From contig BSBM01002114.1 in the NCBI GenBank assembly GCA_027924585.1, forward strand, positions 31,692 through 95,691: a stretch of DNA of 64,000 nt, read 5' to 3'. The DNA comes from Larix kaempferi. Lineage: Eukaryota; Streptophyta; Pinopsida; Pinales; Pinaceae. Positions 59,632 through 64,000 of the stretch are shown piece after piece; the first letter of the stretch is position 1; every line of letters starts with the position of its first letter. The translations under genes and the position numbers were made by a program. The notes below the pieces were generated by a model that made no database searches, had not been told where the DNA came from, and saw only the letters and a program-made list of their open reading frames with translations.

Positions 59632-59746
59632 TTTTCCTCCAAAAGATTTGTTACCTCGGCAGATAACATTAAAAGAAAGAAAAGAAAGAGTTCTTACGAA
59701 CTAGTAATATTCTTCCACCAGAAATAGCTCTTTTATTCTGTATGGG

Positions 59747-61015
59747 TTAAGTAGTAACAAATTGAGTACGTATAGGCATTTTGTATGCAGCTATTCTAGC
59801 AGCTGCTCTAGCGACGGTTTCGGATATTCCGCCCATTTCATAAAGTATTCGACCTGGTCTGACGACAGATACCCAATATTCGGGAGATCCTTTCCCGGAA
59901 CCCATACGTGTTTCTGCAGGTCTCATTGTAATAGGTTTGTCGGGAAATATACGTACCCATATTTTTCCGCCACGACGGGCATAACGAGTAATCGTTCTTC
60001 GTCCGGCTTCTATCTGCCCAGATGTGATCCAAGCAGGTTCAAGTGCTTGAAGAGCGAATCTACCAAAACAAATGCGATTGCCGCGATAAGATACTCCTTT
60101 CATTCTTCCCCTATGTTGTTTACGAAATTTTGTTCTTTTTGGGTTATAGTCGATGGTTTATAGTATTTTGATCCCATCTCTAATCCAGAACCGGACATGA
60201 AAGTTTCTTCTCATCCGGCTCCTCGTGAATAATCTATGTCAAATTGGACTGTAGTTTCTATTTATATATAAATGAGTCTATATCTACGCATTACGCATAT
60301 CGTATATAGAATCTAATTTACAGGACGAATAACTCTTTTATTTCCATCCAATAATCTTAATAAATAATGTCACAGGCGAATATTAACTCTTCCGGTATTT
60401 GCTCCATGGGGTCGACTTACTTATAGACTCCAATGAGATTAATTCGTTTTCGGTTTATTTCGCCATCCTATCCAATGAATGATTAAGATTCCTATATGAT
60501 CTTATGCAGTCATAGGTTCCATCGTTCCATAGCTTCTATCTAAATGCCCAGGTCTTCCCTCCGCAATGGAGCTTTATTTTCATCTGTTACGGAATCAATT
60601 TCCTTAGTTTCCATCGACCCGAAGCTCTTTCTCCTTCATAAACTGAATCCCTTCAATCTTGCTTGAATGAATCAGGATGATTCTTATGCTTTATCACACT
60701 GCTTTTCGGAGGGTAATTAATGAACCATACAATATTGGGAGAAGATTTCATTTCTCCTTCTTTTTTTTTTCTTTTTCCGCATTACCAAACACCTTTATCG
60801 CTTCACGAGAGATAAAAATATCATTTTTTCTATCGTGGAAGAAAGTATTTTTGAGGTGATAGTATCTACCCATAGTTATTGGATCTTGGCAATATGAAGC
60901 AATGAGTTAGTCTCTAGTTTATTTATACCAGAGACCAATCCGTTCTTATTTCGAGTTCTCCATAACTCCGGAAAAGAATGAAAAGCTCGATTCCAACGAG
61001 TCGCACACTAAGCAT
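59747..61015 (-). CDS. rpl16: rpl16, ribosomal protein L16
   Basis: Exon 1 is the 9-nt ATGCTTAGT at 61015-61007, followed by GTGCGAC. Exon 2 is 60142-59747, starting [20 protein letters not shown]. The joined protein has 134 residues. [20 protein letters not shown] and [20 protein letters not shown] are typical of L16, which contacts the tRNA sites. Confidence 0.92.
60143..61006 (-). other. rpl16 group II intron
   Basis: 864 bp starting GTGCGAC. Domain V is at about 60225-60185 (GAGCCGGATGAGAAGAAACT ... TGTCCGGTTC). No protein gene inside. Confidence 0.85.
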
Positions 61016-61108
61016 AGCACGGTTCCGAAATGGTAAATCTAATTTCTATTTGATCTGATAAAATTGATGATCCATGATCGGGCAGATTGGGAAAAAGACC
61101 AATTATTC

Positions 61109-61762
61109 CTAATCCTCTAAGATCCAAATTTTTATCCCTAAAACTCCATAGATGGTTTGAACCGGATAATAACAATAATCAATCCTAGCCCGAATTGTCT
61201 GTAGGGGAACCCTACCTCCCCTGTCCCATTCGACCCGGGCAATTTCCTTTCCGTCGAGACGTCCTGCAATTTGGATCTGAATACCTTCTACATCTTCCCG
61301 TTCAGCCAGTTCAATAGCTTTCTTCATTGTTTTTCTGAATGGAACTCTATTCTCTAGTTGTAGGGCAATATACTCCGCAAGAATATTAGGTTTTCTATAT
61401 GGTTTTGCAACTTTTTCTATAGCAATGTGAAGTTTTCGGTCCACAGAATTGAGCATATTTAGTACATCGTTTCTTAATTTTTCAATTCCTTGACCCCTAC
61501 CTTCTATTAACAACAAGTTGGGAAATCCAATATAGATTTTTATCTGAATCAAATCGATCTTTCTGCGAATCTCTACACGTGCAATTCCTCCATAATTCGA
61601 GGAGCTCTTTATATGTGTTCGTACATAGTTTTCAATGCAAGTACGTATTTTTTGATCTTCTCGGAGATCTTTGGAATAATTCCTTTGTTGTGCGAACCAA
61701 TGGGAACGATCATTTTGGGTTACACCAAGTCTAAAACCAAGTGGATTTATTTTTTGTGCCAT
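61109..61762 (-). CDS. rps3: rps3, ribosomal protein S3
   Basis: 217 residues, [20 protein letters not shown] at the start. The KH domain surrounds [20 protein letters not shown], and the C-terminal part has [20 protein letters not shown]. Its start overlaps the rpl22 end by 16 bp, suggesting translational coupling. Intact. Confidence 0.96.
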   Translation of the reverse strand: MAQKINPLGFRLGVTQNDRSHWFAQQRNYSKDLREDQKIRTCIENYVRTHIKSSSNYGGIARVEIRRKIDLIQIKIYIGFPNLLLIEGRGQGIEKLRNDVLNMLNSVDRKLHIAIEKVAKPYRKPNILAEYIALQLENRVPFRKTMKKAIELAEREDVEGIQIQIAGRLDGKEIARVEWDRGGRVPLQTIRARIDYCYYPVQTIYGVLGIKIWILED

Positions 61763-62175
61763 ACATATCCTCTTTTTCGGGAGTCTATTGACATAATCGG
61801 ATCATTCGATCTGGAGATTTCCTCCGATACAATAGTTATATGACAAGTGGGTTTCTGTATTGGATAACCACGTCCCTGAGCTCTAGGTTGAACCCTTTTT
61901 AAAACAGCACCTTCATTCACTTCGACTCTACCAACGAGTAAATTGGCTTTGTTCAAACCCATATTGTGATTTGCATTCGCCGCCGCAGAATGAATTAATT
62001 GTGATATCGGATAACAGGCCCCATAAGGCATCAGTTCCAGTATCATAAGTGCTTGTCCATATGAACGACCACGAATTTGATTAATTACTCTACGTGCTTT
62101 ATGAGCAGACATACGTATATTTCTCGCCAAAGCTCGTATCTCCGGACCTGGACTATTATTTCCCATTGACTCCAT
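61747..62175 (-). CDS. rpl22: rpl22, ribosomal protein L22
   Basis: 142 residues from [20 protein letters not shown]; the frame is open a little further upstream but lacks an [23 protein letters not shown] and the [20 protein letters not shown] region are conserved. It overlaps rps3. Intact. Confidence 0.94.
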   Translation of the reverse strand: MESMGNNSPGPEIRALARNIRMSAHKARRVINQIRGRSYGQALMILELMPYGACYPISQLIHSAAANANHNMGLNKANLLVGRVEVNEGAVLKRVQPRAQGRGYPIQKPTCHITIVSEEISRSNDPIMSIDSRKRGYVWHKK

Positions 62176-62209
62176 CCTCCCCAATGAATGACAAACAAGT
62201 ATCTCTCAA

Positions 62210-62488
62210 TTAACGACGAGATTTCTTATCGTTTCTCGCATGTCCCTGAAAAAGTAGAGTAGGTGCAAATTCCCCCAATTTGTGGTCTACCATACGATCT
62301 GTTACATAAATGGGTAAATGTTCCCTCCCATTATGAACAGCAATTGTATGACCGATCATTGCGGGTACAATGACAGAGGCCCGGGACCAAGTCACTATTA
62401 TCTTCTTTTCTTCCTTTATGTTTAGATTTTGAATTTTCCTCAATGAATGATTAGCCACAAAAGGATTTTTTTTCAGTGAACGTGCCAT
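62210..62488 (-). CDS. rps19: rps19, ribosomal protein S19
   Basis: 92 residues, [20 protein letters not shown] at the start, with [20 protein letters not shown] and [20 protein letters not shown]. An ATG two codons upstream is not used in the family. Intact. Confidence 0.95.
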   Translation of the reverse strand: MARSLKKNPFVANHSLRKIQNLNIKEEKKIIVTWSRASVIVPAMIGHTIAVHNGREHLPIYVTDRMVDHKLGEFAPTLLFQGHARNDKKSRR

Positions 62489-62539
62489 GATCAATTACCT
62501 TTCTTTCCTTTTTTTTTTTTTATGGATATCCAACCATTC

Positions 62540-64000
62540 TTACTCACGTCGACGAAGGATTGAAGCATCACTGTATCTATTCCTCTTCCGACTTTTCTTT
62601 CCAAGCGCACTATAGCCCCAGGGGGTCACGGGTTTTTTCCTGCCAATTGGGGTTCTTCCTTCCCCACCTCCATGAGGATGATCTACAGGGTTCATAGCTA
62701 CTCCTCTTACCTCAGAACGCTTACCTAACCAACGTTTAGCTCCAGCTTTACCGAAACTTCTATTGTTTGCAGTGATATTACCCACTTGTCCAATTGTTGC
62801 TGAGCAGTTCTCAGATATTAAACGAACTTCTCCAGAAGGTAATCTTAATGTGGCCGATCGATCTTCTTTTGCGATCAGTTCTGCTACAGCACCTGCCGCT
62901 CTAGCTAATTGTCCACCCTTTCCAAGTGTTATTTCTATGTTATGTATAGCCGTGCCTAAGGGCATATTGGTTGAAGTAGATTCTTATTCCGATGAATAAA
63001 AATCCCTTCCCAAACTGTACAAGCCTCTCTCAGGGCATACAGCTTTCTGGATGTATATGAGATGATATTCATTCACATATATTGATTAAATAGAATCGAG
63101 ATTAGAAAGGGCCTCTATTTATTGTATTCTCTATGTCCCGATTCTCTACATCCTAGGTCTCTCTATTCCATCATCTGGCTTGTATTCTTTATGTAGCATT
63201 CAGAATGAATGACTTTATCAAATTACGCTAATACTTTCGTATGTTATGGATAACGTAGGAGGCATATTCAACATCTTTTTATCTTCTCTCTCTTTCTACT
63301 TTTTTTCCTCTCCCCATCTTTTCCTTTTGGGAATTATTACCACTGTCCAGCTCCGAATCTGCCTCTGACCATCAGATCAAATGTGAGTAACTTGTCTTTT
63401 TCGAGGGTGCCTCTATCCCATTTTGTTCATGCTTCGGACAAACAATCTGGTCCTCTCCATATTATCATATCTTCGAAACCAATGATCTGATACGAACAAT
63501 TTTTGGATCCAATCACCTGCTGTCATTTATCCTCAGTTTCCCTTTGGGGTTCGTCCCGTAAAAGTGTCCTAGTTGGATCAGTGATAGATTTATAGGTTTT
63601 GCTGTAAACCCAATCGGTTGCTTCCGATCACGTGAATTAATAATTCAAACCGCACTCAGAGGTAAGGCATTTCCTATTGATATAGGAGCTTTTGGACCAG
63701 AAAGAATAGTATCTCCAATCATGACCCCTCTGGGATGCAGAATATACATCTTATCGCCATTCTTGTAGTGCACCTTGCAAATGTATGCACTTCGATTAGG
63801 GTCGTATTCTATGGTCACAATTTTTCCCGATATGTTTTCCTTATTCCGTCGAAAATCAATTTGACGATACAGACGCTTGTGACCCCCTCCCCTGTGTCTT
63901 ACGGTAATAATTCCTCTTCCATTACGACCTTTCCCACAATGATGCTGTCCAGAGGTCAATTTTTTCTGCGGATCAAACTGCACTCTTCCATCGAAACCTG
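62540..64000 (-). CDS. rpl2: rpl2, ribosomal protein L2 (5' end beyond window)
   Basis: Exon 2 is 62970-62540 and exon 1 runs from the right edge to 63656. Exon 1 ends ISIGNALPL plus one base of Thr, then intron start GTGCGGT. Exon 2 continues [20 protein letters not shown] and has the peptidyl-transferase-associated [40 protein letters not shown] in exon 1 is typical. The N-terminal codons lie past base 64000. Confidence 0.93.
62971..63655 (-). other. rpl2 group II intron
   Basis: 685 bp starting GTGCGGT. Conserved position for the rpl2 intron of land plants. No protein gene inside. Confidence 0.8.

Overview
The window is plastid DNA from a conifer, almost certainly a member of the pine family (Pinaceae). 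It carries the light-independent chlorophyll gene chlB, trnR-CCG, psaM and an intron-less clpP. No ndh gene occurs, although the trnV-trnT neighbourhood that usually borders ndhC-ndhK-ndhJ is present. MatK reads like pine-family MatK. A duplicated trnS-GCU/psbI segment forms a short inverted repeat about 43 kb apart, which is a pine-family hallmark. I do not name the genus; an abietoid (fir, hemlock or Keteleeria type) fits the arrangement best, by inference.

Layout. 1-3157: 5' end of psbA with its promoter, then trnK-UUU with matK in its intron. 3.9-7.4 kb: chlB, trnQ, psbK, psbI, trnS-GCU, psaM. 7.8-10.8 kb: an rps4 remnant, trnT-GGU, a long unassigned spacer, split trnV-UAC, trnM. 10.9-21.1 kb: atpE-atpB (minus), then rbcL, trnR-CCG, accD, psaI, ycf4, cemA, petA (plus). 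22-28.5 kb: psbE-F-L-J (minus), petL, petG, trnW, trnP, psaJ, rpl33, rps18, rpl20, the first exon of trans-spliced rps12, clpP. 29-49.6 kb: trnE-trnY-trnD, psbM, petN, trnC, the rpoB-rpoC1-rpoC2-rps2-atpI-atpH-atpF-atpA series, trnR-UCU, split trnG-UCC. 49.8-50.7 kb: psb30/ycf12 and the second trnS/psbI copy. 51-56.4 kb: psbB-psbT-(psbN)-psbH-petB-petD. 56.6-64 kb: the ribosomal-protein cluster from rpoA to rpl2, cut by the window edge.

The genes encode photosystem I and II, cytochrome b6f, ATP synthase, Rubisco large subunit, the plastid RNA polymerase, ribosomal proteins, an acetyl-CoA carboxylase subunit, a Clp protease subunit and protochlorophyllide reductase. Group II introns split trnK, trnV, trnG, rpoC1, atpF, petB, petD, rpl16 and rpl2. 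petL needs an ACG-to-AUG edit, and petG and atpB show strong C-to-U editing candidates.

Several essential genes are frame-broken: rbcL (four single-base insertions plus an exact 70-bp tandem duplication), atpE (about 70 nt missing), rpoB (five small length changes), psaJ (one extra T) and infA (an in-frame stop). The mostly insertion-type, homopolymer pattern in indispensable photosynthesis genes suggests errors in this sequence record rather than real gene death. I found no novel biological system. The best leads are the two repeat families that mark genome rearrangement and the quality anomalies.
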